A stretch of 64,000 nt of DNA from Novosphingobium lentum NBRC 107847 (GTDB taxonomy: Bacteria; Pseudomonadota; Alphaproteobacteria; Sphingomonadales; Sphingomonadaceae): assembly GCF_001590965.1 (NCBI RefSeq), contig NZ_BCTW01000010.1:124001-188000 (forward strand), written 5' to 3'. Below are positions 25,587 through 38,069 of this stretch, piece after piece. Numbering within the stretch: the stretch's first letter is position 1; each line of letters begins with the position of its first letter. The notes under the pieces were generated by a model, which saw nothing but the letters and a program-made list of their open reading frames with translations, was not told the DNA's origin and made no database searches. The translations under genes were made by a program, and so were the position numbers.

Positions 25587-26392
25587 GCGACCTTACTCCT
25601 TTCAGGTGTGTTCGCGGCCATCGCGCGTTGGCGGATCACCGTGCCCGTCGTCATCACCGGCTCGACACCCAAGGCGATGAGTGTGCGGGCGGATTCTTCC
25701 ATTTCGGCGGCGCGGCGCAGGCCATGCGTGGTCATGCGTTCGATGTTGTAGGCGGCGCGTTCGGCCCAGCCTTGCGCCTTTTCGCTGGCATCGAGCGAAG
25801 CGAACACTTCATCGGCCACGCCGGCTGCTTCGGCGGCCAGCACCATTTCGGCGGTCAGCGCCTCGATCCCCTTGACCATCACCGACCGGATCATCTTGAT
25901 CGCCGAGGCCCGCCCCACCTCGCTGCCGACCACGCGCACGTTGGCAAAGCCGACGCCGCGAAGCAGCGTGGCCGCCCGCTCCGCATACGATCCCGAAACC
26001 AGCAGCGGCACGTTCATCCGCGCGGGGTTCACCGGGGCCAGCACCGCGACATCGACGTAAAAGGCCCCCGCCGCCTCCACCGCGCGCGCTGCGGCGCGCT
26101 TGGTCTCGGGCGCGACCGAGTTCATGTCGCACCACAGCGCACCGGTTGACAGCATCGACGCGGCCTGCTCGGCCGCGTCCAGTGCTGCATCGGCGGTGAC
26201 CAGCGACAGCACCAGCGGCGCGTCCGCGAGCGCCTCGCGCGCATCGGCGCAAGTGACCACGCCAGCCTCGTCCATCGCCGGGCGACGCGACACCGCAATG
26301 TCATACGCACGCGCAGCCTGTTCCCACCCCGCCGCGCGGGCGAAAGTCGATCCGGCCTCGCCAAAGCCGATCAGGGATAGCGTGTGCAACAT
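25583..26392 (-). CDS. NAD(P)-dependent oxidoreductase, 6-phosphogluconate dehydrogenase-like
   Basis: The 269-residue protein has an N-terminal Rossmann domain (LIGFGEAGSTFARAA, LSLVTADAALDAA) and a helical C-terminal domain (GRASAIKMIRSVMVKGIEAL, which holds the Ser/Lys active-site pair of beta-hydroxyacid dehydrogenases, then a DUF1932-like end). It belongs to the beta-hydroxyacid dehydrogenase group with the phosphogluconate dehydrogenase-like C-terminus. It is the first gene of the lig operon and overlaps ligJ. No classical lig step needs it, so it may handle a side metabolite. The ATG at 26392 follows AGGAGA; the open frame beyond it would cross the promoter. Confidence 0.8.
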   Translation of the reverse strand: MLHTLSLIGFGEAGSTFARAAGWEQAARAYDIAVSRRPAMDEAGVVTCADAREALADAPLVLSLVTADAALDAAEQAASMLSTGALWCDMNSVAPETKRAAARAVEAAGAFYVDVAVLAPVNPARMNVPLLVSGSYAERAATLLRGVGFANVRVVGSEVGRASAIKMIRSVMVKGIEALTAEMVLAAEAAGVADEVFASLDASEKAQGWAERAAYNIERMTTHGLRRAAEMEESARTLIALGVEPVMTTGTVIRQRAMAANTPERSKVA

Positions 26393-26448
26393 GCAGCGTC
26401 TCCTGCGCCCGCGCGAGGTGGCGCTGCCAATCGGAACTGCCCGTCGGT

Positions 26449-26466
26449 GATAAGCTGTGGCTAATC
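26449..26466. promoter_or_regulatory. Putative LysR (LigR-type) binding site, lig operon side
   Basis: GATAAGCTGTGGCTAATC is a dyad GATNAGC-TGTG-GCTNATC, about 60 bp upstream of the 26392 start. Read on the minus strand it shares ATTAGCCANANCYTAT with the site at 29023-29040 in the ligK promoter region. LigR of SYK-6 activates both ligJABC and ligK operons, so a shared site fits. Confidence 0.5.
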
Positions 26467-26507
26467 GGCCATAAATTTGTGCATTCGCGCGACCTGTCGG
26501 TCGCGGT

Positions 26508-26521
26508 TTGACCTGGATCAA
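26508..26521. promoter_or_regulatory. FNR/FixK-type box TTGACCTGGATCAA
   Basis: This 14-bp dyad is one base from the FNR/FixK consensus TTGAT-N4-ATCAA. It lies in the divergent region between the lig operon (26392) and the second dioxygenase pair (26601). It could add oxygen or CRP-type control of ring cleavage, which needs O2. Single sites of this length also occur by chance. Confidence 0.35.
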
Positions 26522-26600
26522 GGCAGCTGGCGGGTTCGTGCCGTCAATTTGACCGGCTTCGCGACGGGGTGACCGGCGCTTTTTCGAGGGACCCCTGCTG

Positions 26601-26990
26601 ATGGCCACCCGCGCCGCTTATGCCCCGCCCGCTTCCCCGCCGATCGAAGGTACGACGCTGTTCGACGGAGCGGTAGCGCAGCGCGGCTATGCGCTCAACG
26701 CGATGTGCTATTCGTTCAACGCCGCCGAAAACCGCGAGGCGTTCCGCGCCGACGAGGCCGCCTATTGCGAGCGCTTCGGCCTCACCCCCGAACAGCGCGC
26801 GGCGGTGGCGGCGCGCAACGTGCTGGCGATGATCGCGGCGGGCGGCAACATCTACTACCTGGCCAAGCTGGCCGGGATCTTCGGCCTCAACGTGCAGGAT
26901 GTCGGCGCGCAGCAGACCGGGATGAGCGTGCCCGCGTTCAAGCAGATGCTGCTTGACCAGGCGGTCGCCACCCCGGCCGGAGCGCAGTGA
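26601..26990 (+). CDS. Second extradiol dioxygenase small subunit (LigA-like)
   Basis: The 129-residue protein aligns with LigA blocks: GYALNAMCYSFNAAENREAF and LAMIAAGGNIYYLAKLAGIF. It lacks the N-terminal strand found in the LigA at 23846. Together with the next gene it makes a second two-subunit type II extradiol dioxygenase, divergent from the main lig operon. The ATG follows GAGGGA. Substrate may be a protocatechuate analogue such as gallate or 3-O-methylgallate, but DesB/DesZ-type enzymes are usually single-chain, so this is open. Confidence 0.85.
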   Translation: MATRAAYAPPASPPIEGTTLFDGAVAQRGYALNAMCYSFNAAENREAFRADEAAYCERFGLTPEQRAAVAARNVLAMIAAGGNIYYLAKLAGIFGLNVQDVGAQQTGMSVPAFKQMLLDQAVATPAGAQ

Positions 26991-26991
26991 C

Positions 26992-27831
26992 ATGGCCGAG
27001 ATCGTGGGCGGCTATTTCACCAGCCACGTCCCCGCCATCGGCGGCGCGATCCAGCGCGGCGACCAGTCCGAACCTTACTGGCAACCATTCTTCGCCGGTT
27101 TTCCGGCGGTGCGCGACTGGCTCGCCGCCGCCCGTCCCGACGTTGCGGTGGTGTTCTACAACGACCACGGGCTGAACTTCTTCCTCGACAAGCTGCCGAC
27201 CTTCGCCGTCGGCGCCGCGCCCGAATACCGCAACGCCGACGAAGGCTGGGGGCTGCCGGTGTACAAGCCGTTTACCGGCCATCCCGCACTGAGCTGGCAC
27301 GTGATCGAACAACTGGTGGCGGACGAGTTCGACGTGACCACCTGCCAGCAGATGCTGGTCGACCACGCGCTGTCGATCCCGTTCGAGCTGGCCTGGCCCG
27401 ATGCCGACGCCTGGCCGGTCAAGCTGGTGCCGATCGCGATCAACACCGTGCAGCACCCGCTGCCATCGGCCAAACGCTGCCTGGCGCTGGGCCGCAGCGT
27501 GCATCGCGCGCTGGCATCGTGGCCGGGGCGCGACCGCATCGTGGTGATCGGCACGGGCGGGCTGTCGCACCAGCTCGACGGTGCGCGCGCCGGGTTCATC
27601 AACCAGGACTACGACCGGTTCTGCCTCGATTCGCTGGCAGAGAACCCCGACGCGCTGACCCACGATTCGATCATCGAGATCGTCCGCCAGTCCGGCACCC
27701 AAGGCGTGGAAATCCTCAACTGGATCGCCGCGCGCGGGGCGCTGGGGCCGGTCGCGCGCGAGGTGCATCGCAACTACCACGTGCCGATCTCGAACACCGC
27801 AGCGGCGACGATGGTGCTGGAACGGCCCTGA
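26992..27831 (+). CDS. Second extradiol dioxygenase catalytic subunit (LigB-like)
   Basis: The 279-residue protein keeps the catalytic set: TSHVPAIG (His), YNDHGLNF (His), GGLSHQLDG (acid-base His) and TQGVEILNW (Glu). It is clearly diverged from the LigB at 23004-23846, with PYWQPFFAGFPAVRDW and VDHALSIPFELAWPDADAW differing in substrate-side loops. It starts 1 bp after its LigA-like partner. The gene is convergent with the LysR regulator (stop at 27860). It may act on a methoxylated or otherwise substituted catechol, giving the island two ring-cleavage specificities. Confidence 0.88.
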   Translation: MAEIVGGYFTSHVPAIGGAIQRGDQSEPYWQPFFAGFPAVRDWLAAARPDVAVVFYNDHGLNFFLDKLPTFAVGAAPEYRNADEGWGLPVYKPFTGHPALSWHVIEQLVADEFDVTTCQQMLVDHALSIPFELAWPDADAWPVKLVPIAINTVQHPLPSAKRCLALGRSVHRALASWPGRDRIVVIGTGGLSHQLDGARAGFINQDYDRFCLDSLAENPDALTHDSIIEIVRQSGTQGVEILNWIAARGALGPVAREVHRNYHVPISNTAAATMVLERP

Positions 27832-27859
27832 CGGCTGAAACTCCCGAGTATGGCGCAGA

Positions 27860-29014
27860 TCAGCCGCCCACTTGACCCGCCGCCCAGTCGAGATCTGCGA
27901 AGAACTGGTCCTGCAGTCGCGTCGGCCGCCAGCCGGCGCGCGTGGTCACGCCGATGGTGCGGCCCAGTGCTGGCGGCAGGTCGGCGATGCGCGCCAGCCA
28001 GCCGGCCTGCAGTTCCACCTCCACCTGATCGGGCGACAGCAGCGTCAGGAAATCGCTGTCGATCAGGATCTGGCGGATGGTCATCACCGATCCCGATTCG
28101 ACCGGAACCGGCGGCGGCGGGCACCCCGCTTCGCTGAACAGCCGCTCCCACGAATCGCGCAACGGCGCGCCGCGCGCCGCGATCGTCCACGGATAGCGTG
28201 CCAGATCGGCAAGGCCCGGCGCCGTGGCTTCCAGCGGATGCCCCTTGCGCCCGATCACGGCGGGCATGTCGCGAAACAGCGCGCGCTGGGCGAATTCGGG
28301 TTCAACCAGCGGTTCGCGCAGCGCGCCGATCATCAGGTCCAGCGTCCCGTTGCGCAACGGCTCGACCAGATCGGACCGCGCGCCCTCGGTGATCGAGATG
28401 CGCACATTGGGGTGGCGGCGCAGGAACCGCGTGACCGCCGCCGGCAGCACCCGTGCGCGCGACAGCGGCATCGCGCCGATGGCGATGCGGCGTGTTTCGT
28501 GGCCGTTCAGCGCCGCGATTTCCGACAGCCCGGTCTCCAGCTCGCCGCGCGCCAGCCGGAACCGCCGCGCGACCAGCGTGCCCGCCTCGGTCAGCATCAC
28601 GCCCTTGCCACGCCGCACCACCAGCGGGCGCCGCATCGCCAGCGCCAGATCGTTGACCGCGCGGTGCAGCGAAGGCAGCGACAGCCCGGTAATGATGCTC
28701 GCGCCCGCATAGCTCCCGGCATCGGCGAGCGCTAGCAGCGCGCGCAGCCGCGCCATCGTCACGTGTGGGCTGGCGATATGCGTCAGTGCGGCGCGGATGC
28801 GCGGCACCAGCACACCCGCCGCCTCGGTCGGCACCATGCCGTTGTGGCGCCGCTCGAACAGTGGCAGGCCGAGCTGCGCCTCGATCCGCCCGAGCGCCTG
28901 CGTTATGGCCGGTTGCGACAGGTTGACCGCCAGCGCGGCGGCATTGATCGTACCCAGTTCGGCGATATTGGCGGCGGCGGCCAGGTGGCGCAAGTTGAAT
29001 TGCCAGATCGACAT
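27860..29014 (-). CDS. LysR-type regulator with two N-terminal HTH domains, LigR candidate
   Basis: The 384-residue protein carries two LysR-type HTH segments in tandem. The first is [20 protein letters not shown] with [18 protein letters not shown] (about residues 8-67). The second is [20 protein letters not shown] with [14 protein letters not shown] (about 84-143). A single effector domain follows ([38 protein letters not shown]). Normal LysR proteins are about 300 residues with one HTH. It is divergent from ligK, as LigR-type activators usually are, and two similar sites flank the lig operons. The ATG at 29014 is preferred over the TTG at 29032. Confidence 0.85.
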   Translation of the reverse strand: MSIWQFNLRHLAAAANIAELGTINAAALAVNLSQPAITQALGRIEAQLGLPLFERRHNGMVPTEAAGVLVPRIRAALTHIASPHVTMARLRALLALADAGSYAGASIITGLSLPSLHRAVNDLALAMRRPLVVRRGKGVMLTEAGTLVARRFRLARGELETGLSEIAALNGHETRRIAIGAMPLSRARVLPAAVTRFLRRHPNVRISITEGARSDLVEPLRNGTLDLMIGALREPLVEPEFAQRALFRDMPAVIGRKGHPLEATAPGLADLARYPWTIAARGAPLRDSWERLFSEAGCPPPPVPVESGSVMTIRQILIDSDFLTLLSPDQVEVELQAGWLARIADLPPALGRTIGVTTRAGWRPTRLQDQFFADLDWAAGQVGG

Positions 29015-29022
29015 CGCATCAT

Positions 29023-29040
29023 CATTAGCCAAATCCTATG
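29023..29040. promoter_or_regulatory. Putative LysR (LigR-type) binding site, ligK side
   Basis: CATTAGCCAAATCCTATG lies just upstream of the regulator start (29014) and about 74 bp upstream of ligK (29114). It shares ATTAGCCANANCYTAT with the complement of 26449-26466. Its position fits both autoregulation and ligK activation. Confidence 0.5.
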
Positions 29041-29113
29041 CCTTGACCAGTGTTCCTCCTTCCCCGCATCCCGGCGCGGGCACATGAGGTTCGACCAATC
29101 AGGAGAAGCGCGC

Positions 29114-29788
29114 ATGTCGGGTATCGTCGTCCAGAACATCGAGCGGGCCGACCCGGCCGTTATCGACGGCCTCGCGCATTGCGGCGTCGCCACGGTGCAC
29201 GAGGCGCAAGGCCGCACCGGCCTGCTCGCGGCCTACATGCGCCCGATCTATCTGGGCGCGCGCATCGCCGGATCGGCGCTGACGATCAGCGCGCCGCCGG
29301 GCGACAACTGGATGGTCCACGTCGCGATCGAGCAGCTGAAGGCCGGCGACATCCTCGTGATCGCCCCCACATCCCCTTGCGAAGATGGCTATTTCGGCGA
29401 TCTTCTGGCCACATCGGCGCAGGCGCGCGGCTGCCGGGGGCTGATCATCAACGCCGGCATCCGCGACGTGAAAGACCTGACCGAGATGAACTTCCCGGTG
29501 TGGTCGAAGGCGGTGTTCGCGCAAGGCACGATCAAGGCCTCGCTCGGCTCGGTCAACGTGCCGGTGGTCTGCGCAGGCGCGCCGATCGAGGCGGGCGACG
29601 TGATCGTCGCCGACGATGACGGCGTGTGCGTGGTCAGGCGCGGCGATGCCGCCACGGTGCTGGCGGCAGCTCAGGCGCGCGAAGCCAATGAAGGCGACAA
29701 GCGCCGTCGCCTCGCCTCGGGCGAGCTGGGCCTCGACATGTACAAGATGCGCGAGAAGCTGGCCGAGATGGGACTGAAGTATGTCTGA
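29114..29788 (+). CDS. ligK: 4-carboxy-4-hydroxy-2-oxoadipate aldolase / oxaloacetate decarboxylase
   Basis: The 224-residue class II pyruvate aldolase has the family signature: [60 protein letters not shown], and the metal- and substrate-binding [11 protein letters not shown] (Arg-Asp). LigK splits its substrate into pyruvate and oxaloacetate, the last step of the route. It follows AGGAGAAG at a good distance. Its stop lies within the first codons of ligU (8-bp overlap). Length matches SYK-6 LigK (about 228). Confidence 0.95.
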   Translation: MSGIVVQNIERADPAVIDGLAHCGVATVHEAQGRTGLLAAYMRPIYLGARIAGSALTISAPPGDNWMVHVAIEQLKAGDILVIAPTSPCEDGYFGDLLATSAQARGCRGLIINAGIRDVKDLTEMNFPVWSKAVFAQGTIKASLGSVNVPVVCAGAPIEAGDVIVADDDGVCVVRRGDAATVLAAAQAREANEGDKRRRLASGELGLDMYKMREKLAEMGLKYV

Positions 29789-30872
29789 AGGACGCGCAAG
29801 CGGTCGCGAAGGGCACGCGAACGGTTCCGCGCGCTGCATGTGGATGCGCGGCGGCACTTCCAAGGGCGGCTATTTTCTCAAGTCCGATCTGCCCGCCGAC
29901 ACGGCGCAGCGCGATACGTTTTTGCTAAGTGTGTTGGGAAGTCCCGACCCGCGCCAGATCGACGGGATGGGCGGCGCCGATCCGCTGACCAGCAAGGTTG
30001 CCGTCGTTTCGAAGTCGGAGCGCGATGGAATCGATGTCGATTACCTGTTCCTGCAGGTGTTCGTCGATCAGGCCATCGTCACCGACGCGCAGAACTGCGG
30101 CAACATCCTGGCGGGCATCGGCCCGTTTGCGATCGAGCGCGGGCTGATCCCGGCCACCGGCGATGAAACGCGCGTGGCGATCTTCATGGAGAACACCGGG
30201 CAGGTCGCGGTCGCCACCGTGCGCACCCCGGGCGGCGTGGTGACATATGCGGGCGACGCCGCGATCGACGGCGTGCCGGGCACCCACGCGCCGATCCCGC
30301 TGGAATTCCGCGACACCGCCGGATCGAGCTGCGGCGCGCTGCTGCCCACCGGCAACGCGGTCGATACCGTTAATGGCGTGCCGGTCACGCTGATCGACAA
30401 CGGCATGCCGTGCGTGGTGATGAAGGCCACCGCCGTTGGCATCACCGGGTACGAGGACCGCGACACGCTGGACGCCGATCTTGAACTTAAAGCGAAGATC
30501 GAGGCGATCCGCCTGATCGTCGGCCCGATGATGAACTTGGGCGACGTCACGGACAAATCGGTGCCCAAGATGATGCTCGTCGCCCCGCCCCGCAACGGCG
30601 GCGCGGTCTGCGTGCGCAGCTTCATCCCGCACCGCGCGCACGCCACGATCGGCGTGCTCGGCGCGGTCAGCGTAGCCACCGCCTGCCTGATCGAAGGTTC
30701 CCCCGCCGCACAAGTCGCGCACGTGCCCAAGGGTTCGCGCAAGACGCTGTCGGTCGAACACCCCACCGGCGAAATGAGCTGCGTGCTGGAAACCGACGCC
30801 AGCGGCACGGTGGTGAGCGCGGCACTGCTGCGCACCGCGCGCAAGCTGATGGACGGGGTGGTGTTCGGATGA
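29781..30872 (+). CDS. ligU: 4-oxalomesaconate tautomerase
   Basis: The 363-residue PrpF-family isomerase shows [20 protein letters not shown], the catalytic Lys region, then [37 protein letters not shown] with Cys, DNGMPCVV and [20 protein letters not shown]. LigU moves a double bond in 4-oxalomesaconate (1,3-allylic isomerisation), giving the form hydrated by LigJ. Start and ligK stop overlap by 8 bp. It matches the gene once called orf1 between ligK and ligI in SYK-6. Confidence 0.93.
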   Translation: MSEGRASGREGHANGSARCMWMRGGTSKGGYFLKSDLPADTAQRDTFLLSVLGSPDPRQIDGMGGADPLTSKVAVVSKSERDGIDVDYLFLQVFVDQAIVTDAQNCGNILAGIGPFAIERGLIPATGDETRVAIFMENTGQVAVATVRTPGGVVTYAGDAAIDGVPGTHAPIPLEFRDTAGSSCGALLPTGNAVDTVNGVPVTLIDNGMPCVVMKATAVGITGYEDRDTLDADLELKAKIEAIRLIVGPMMNLGDVTDKSVPKMMLVAPPRNGGAVCVRSFIPHRAHATIGVLGAVSVATACLIEGSPAAQVAHVPKGSRKTLSVEHPTGEMSCVLETDASGTVVSAALLRTARKLMDGVVFG

Positions 30873-30890
30873 CGGCGGGGGAAGCGGGCG

Positions 30891-31870
<980 letters not shown>

Positions 31871-31924
31871 GCGCCATTTCCTCACCCCTTCCACCAGAGT
31901 CTGGTGGTATTGAATTGACCTGCC

Positions 31925-32020
31925 CATTTCCGCTCGTGTCGAGCGCAGTCGAGATACGCCACACGACCAGCCAACTTGGTGCAGCATCCCTCGACGTTGC
32001 TCGGGATGAGCGGGAATGGG
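31925..32020. repeat. Diverged inverted repeat between ligI and clpB
   Basis: Imperfect arms around TTTCCGCTCGTGTCGAGC and GCTCGGGATGAGCGGGAA fold back across about 40 bp. It relates to the CTTCGAC...CTCAGGATGAGCGG family but is more diverged. It lies between two convergent genes, where it could end transcription from both sides. Confidence 0.6.
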
Positions 32021-32060
32021 AAAATCTTATCGCCTTGGCAGGAGGGGCGTTAGGTCCGCG

Positions 32061-34640
<2,580 letters not shown>

Positions 34641-34668
34641 GGTGGTTCGAGTCCTCCTGTGACGCAGG

Positions 34669-34696
34669 AGATAGTGTTGCTGGAATGCAACACAAG
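34669..34696 (-). promoter_or_regulatory. Possible heat-shock promoter of clpB with overlapping palindrome
   Basis: On the minus strand CTTGTG (34691-34696) and CTATCT (34669-34674) are separated by 16 bp, similar to sigma-32 elements (CTTGAA, CCCATNT) but with only partial match. Within the spacer GTGTTGC-TGGAAT-GCAACAC (34674-34693) is a perfect 7-bp dyad that could be a repressor site. Confidence 0.3.
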
Positions 34697-34768
34697 GACA
34701 TCGATCAAATTTCCCCTCGTCGGAGAAATAATGCGCTCAAGCTCGATTGGCTCCCCGTGGCGGAACGA

Positions 34769-35473
34769 TCAGAACTTCAGCGCCCCGTTCAGCAGCGACC
34801 CCGCCTTGCCCAGCGGGTTGGCGCGCAGGCGGCCTTCCTCGGCGCCGATGTACTGGAAGATACCCTTGAGCGCCTGTTCGGTGACCGAATTGCCCAGCTT
34901 GTCGTGCGTCAGGCCCGCCGTGCTCAGCAGGCTGGACTGTTTCGACAGCGCATCGAACTGGCGAAACGCGCCCACTTTGACCAGCGCCGCGTCGATCAGC
35001 GGGCGCACCCGCGCGTGAAGATCGGTGCCGGCGGTGCGCTTGAGGTACTGGGTGCCGCCGTCGCTTTGCGAGACGAGGCCGGGCACGTCGGTGATCTGCA
35101 ACCGCGAGATCGCGCTGCGGAAGATCGGCTTGGCCTGCGCCGCCGCCTGCCCCGCCGCATCGTTGAGCTTGCGCGTGATCCCGTCGGTCAGCCCCAGCTT
35201 GTCGGTCGCGCCCATGACCGAACCGAGCGCGCCGCCCAGGCCGCCACCCAGCCCGAGCAGCGGCAGCGCGATGCGGATCGCGGTGTCGCTGTAGAACGCG
35301 CCGGGCACCGCCAGCTTGTCGAGCGATGTGTCGGACGCGTTGGCGAGCAGGCCGGTGATGCCGCCGCCCAGCCCAGCGGCGCGTGCCGGAGCGGCAAACG
35401 GCACCGATGCCATCGCCGCGACAAGCCCGGCGAGGAACGTCCGGCGTTGCGCCTCGAATTGCGACGATTCCAT
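34769..35473 (-). CDS. DUF4197 domain-containing exported protein
   Basis: The 234-residue protein begins with a signal sequence carrying RRTFLAGLVAAMASVPFAAP (Tat-like twin Arg, then AxA). The DUF4197 body follows: DTSLDKLAVPGAFYSDTAIR, IALPLLGLGGGLG, DKLGLTDGITRKLNDAAGQA, then a helical C-terminal half ending GKAGSLLNGALKF. The family is periplasmic and of unknown function. It stands alone between clpB and the divergent acylase, with about 180 bp of intergenic sequence upstream in which I see no clear operator. Confidence 0.85.
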   Translation of the reverse strand: MESSQFEAQRRTFLAGLVAAMASVPFAAPARAAGLGGGITGLLANASDTSLDKLAVPGAFYSDTAIRIALPLLGLGGGLGGALGSVMGATDKLGLTDGITRKLNDAAGQAAAQAKPIFRSAISRLQITDVPGLVSQSDGGTQYLKRTAGTDLHARVRPLIDAALVKVGAFRQFDALSKQSSLLSTAGLTHDKLGNSVTEQALKGIFQYIGAEEGRLRANPLGKAGSLLNGALKF

Positions 35474-35656
35474 GTGCCCGCACCCCTGTTGTGTTTTCGA
35501 CCCGGTCGTTGGTTTCGACCCCGCCTGCAGCGTCCCACAATCGATGATAGCTGGCAACGCCAGCTTGGTCCGCCTTGGCAGCGATCGCGCCATGCACATC
35601 CTTTGCGTCGTTGCGCGGCATCGGCTAACGTGCGGGTCAGGCGGGAGATTTTCTGG

Positions 35657-37876
35657 ATGGCGCGCAATTGGGTGGGACGGGTCGGCTGGACGATCCTGGC
35701 TGTGGTCCTGCTGCTGCTTCTGGTCCTGCTCAACTGGGAGGCGCTGAGCGCGCGCGCCGGCCCGCCGCCACCACCCCACGCCTATCGCGCCGACATCACG
35801 CGCGACGAATGGGGCGTTCCGCACATCCACGGGCGCACCGATCCCGATGTCGCCTTCGGCATTGCCTGGGCGCATGCGGAGGACGATTTTTCCACGTTGC
35901 AGGATGTGCTGGCGATGACCCGTGGCCGCTATGGCGCGATCGCCGGGCAGGACGGTGCCAAGGTCGATTACGTCTACCACCTGCTCGACGCGCGCGGCAC
36001 GGCGGAGCGGCACTATGCCGCGCTGCCCGCCGACGTGCGCGCGCTGCTCGATGGCTATGCCAGCGGGATGAACCGTTATGCCGCCAGCCATCCGGGCGAA
36101 GTGAAGCTGGCCAGGCTGTTTCCGGTCAACGGCATGGACATCGCCACCGGGTTCGTGTTGCGCCAGCCGTTCTTCTTCGGGCTGGACCACACTGTCGGGC
36201 CGCTGGTGGCGGGCGATCCGCTGCCCGACGATGGTGGTCCGCGATTGGACGGCAAGCCGCAGCCCGATTACGCGCACGGCGGCGGCGACCTGATCCCGCA
36301 ACCCGGCCTGCCCGTGCAGACCACGCCCGGCCCGCTGCCGCTGGGCGAAGATGGCGCGCTCGCCGGATCGAACGCCTTTGCCATTGCGCCCGCCAAGTCG
36401 GACGATGGCGTCACCCGACTGGTGTCCAATGCCCACCAGCCATGGCGCGGCGGCACCGCATGGTACGAGCTGGTGGTGCAGAGCGACGCCGGCTGGCACA
36501 TGGCCGGGGCGACGTTCCCCGGCATGCCGATCGTGGCGCTGGGCCACAACGATACGCTGGGCTGGACCAACACCGTCAACCGCCCGGACCTGACCGACGT
36601 GTACCGGCTGACGCTCGACAAGGCGGGTACGCACTACCGCATGGACGGCAAATGGCTGCCGCTCGAACGCCATACCGTGATCCTGCCGGTGCGGTTCGGT
36701 CCGCTGGAACTGCCGATCCTCAAAACGGTGTGGCGATCGGTGCATGGCCCGGTGGTGATCAACGCACGCGGCGCGTTCGCCTTCCGCTATGCCGGGATCG
36801 ACAGCATCGCCAACGTCACCGAATACTACCGGCTCAACCGCGCGCGCAATCTGGCCGAATGGCAGGCGGCGTTGCGGCTGCAGGGCGTGCCATCGACCAA
36901 TTTTCTTTACGCCGATGCGGCGGGCAACATCGCCGATTACTACAACGCCGGGTTCCCGTTGCGCAAACCGGGGCAGAACTGGCGCGGCGTGCTGCCGGGT
37001 GATCGCAGCGACCTGATCTGGCACGCAAAGGCCCCGTTCGATGCCAGCCCGCACTACCTCAACCCTGCTTCAGGTTACCTCTACAACGCCAACAACACCC
37101 CGTTCCGCGCTGCGGGATCGAGCGATCTTGACCCTGCGCGGACCGACCCGGTGCTCGGCGTGGAACTGGACCAGACCAACCGGTCGATCCGCGCTGCCAA
37201 GCTGCTGGCCGAACCCGGTCCGATCGGTCGCGCCCGGCTTGAGGCGATCAAGTACGACACCGGGTACGAGCGCGAGGGCTATGTCGCGTGGATGCTCGAT
37301 GCCATCGCCCGGCTCGACTTGCGCGACAATCAACAGTTGCAGGAAGCACAGGCCCTGCTCGCGCGGTGGGACTTGCGCGCCGATGGCCGCAACCCCGCCG
37401 ATGCGCTGGCGGTGATGGTGCTGAAGGACGCGATGAAGGCCAGTTACAACCACACCCCGCCGCCCGATCCGCGCGCGTTGCTCGCCTTTGCCAGCGGGCA
37501 CTTGCGCGCACATTTCGGCCGGATCGACCCGCCGCTGGGCGATGTCGAGCGGGTGCGGCAGGGCAGGGTCGACCTGGGCATGGACGGCGGCGGCGACACG
37601 CTGCGCGCCGCCACCAGCTATAACATCGATCCCGACGACGGCCGCCTGCTGATCAAGCACGGCGACAGTTTCGTGATGTTCATGGAATGGCCCAAGGGCG
37701 GCGCGGTGAAATCGGAATCGATCCAGCCGTTCGGCGCGGCGACCACCCGGCCCACCAGCGCGCACTTTGCCGATCAGGCCGCGTTGTTCGTGGCGCACCG
37801 GCTCAAGCCTGTCCACTTCACCGCCGCCGACATCGCGGCCCATGCCGTTCGTCGATATGTGGTGTCCACTGACTAG
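35657..37876 (+). CDS. Penicillin acylase family protein (N-terminal nucleophile hydrolase)
   Basis: The 739-residue precursor has one N-terminal membrane helix (VGWTILAVVLLLLLVLLNW), an alpha chain with DEWGVPHIHGRTDPDVAFGI and AWAHAEDDF, then the processing site ALAGSNAFAIAP. Ser238 there would become the N-terminal nucleophile of the beta chain. NAHQPW and the later Asn-rich blocks (NFLYADAAGNIADYYN) fit the family. Members hydrolyse amide bonds of penicillins, acyl-homoserine lactones or related compounds in the periplasm. Substrate cannot be predicted, and quorum quenching is possible. The ATG at 35657 follows GGGAGA; the upstream open frame is not coding. Confidence 0.88.
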   Translation: MARNWVGRVGWTILAVVLLLLLVLLNWEALSARAGPPPPPHAYRADITRDEWGVPHIHGRTDPDVAFGIAWAHAEDDFSTLQDVLAMTRGRYGAIAGQDGAKVDYVYHLLDARGTAERHYAALPADVRALLDGYASGMNRYAASHPGEVKLARLFPVNGMDIATGFVLRQPFFFGLDHTVGPLVAGDPLPDDGGPRLDGKPQPDYAHGGGDLIPQPGLPVQTTPGPLPLGEDGALAGSNAFAIAPAKSDDGVTRLVSNAHQPWRGGTAWYELVVQSDAGWHMAGATFPGMPIVALGHNDTLGWTNTVNRPDLTDVYRLTLDKAGTHYRMDGKWLPLERHTVILPVRFGPLELPILKTVWRSVHGPVVINARGAFAFRYAGIDSIANVTEYYRLNRARNLAEWQAALRLQGVPSTNFLYADAAGNIADYYNAGFPLRKPGQNWRGVLPGDRSDLIWHAKAPFDASPHYLNPASGYLYNANNTPFRAAGSSDLDPARTDPVLGVELDQTNRSIRAAKLLAEPGPIGRARLEAIKYDTGYEREGYVAWMLDAIARLDLRDNQQLQEAQALLARWDLRADGRNPADALAVMVLKDAMKASYNHTPPPDPRALLAFASGHLRAHFGRIDPPLGDVERVRQGRVDLGMDGGGDTLRAATSYNIDPDDGRLLIKHGDSFVMFMEWPKGGAVKSESIQPFGAATTRPTSAHFADQAALFVAHRLKPVHFTAADIAAHAVRRYVVSTD

Positions 37877-37958
37877 CGCAACCGTTCGCTTTCGCTACAA
37901 CCGAAACCAGTTTCGCTCTTGCCGCCCGTTGAAGCGCGTTCGATCTTGTCACCCAAGC

Positions 37959-38045
37959 CCGCTCATCCTGAGCTTGTCGAAGGATGCTCGCTACGCCCGG
38001 GGCCGAGTTGGACGCACATGCTTAGACAGGCTCGGCATGAACGGG
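37959..38045. repeat. Intergenic inverted repeat, copy 3 (one arm degenerate)
   Basis: The first arm (37959-37984, CGCTCATCCTGAGCTTGTCG core) matches copies 1 and 2. The partner at 38021-38045 (TAGACAGGCTCGGCATGAACG) has several changes. It lies between the acylase stop and the M16 peptidase start. Confidence 0.7.
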
Positions 38046-38069
38046 GATTGTGAAAAGGGACTTTCCTGC

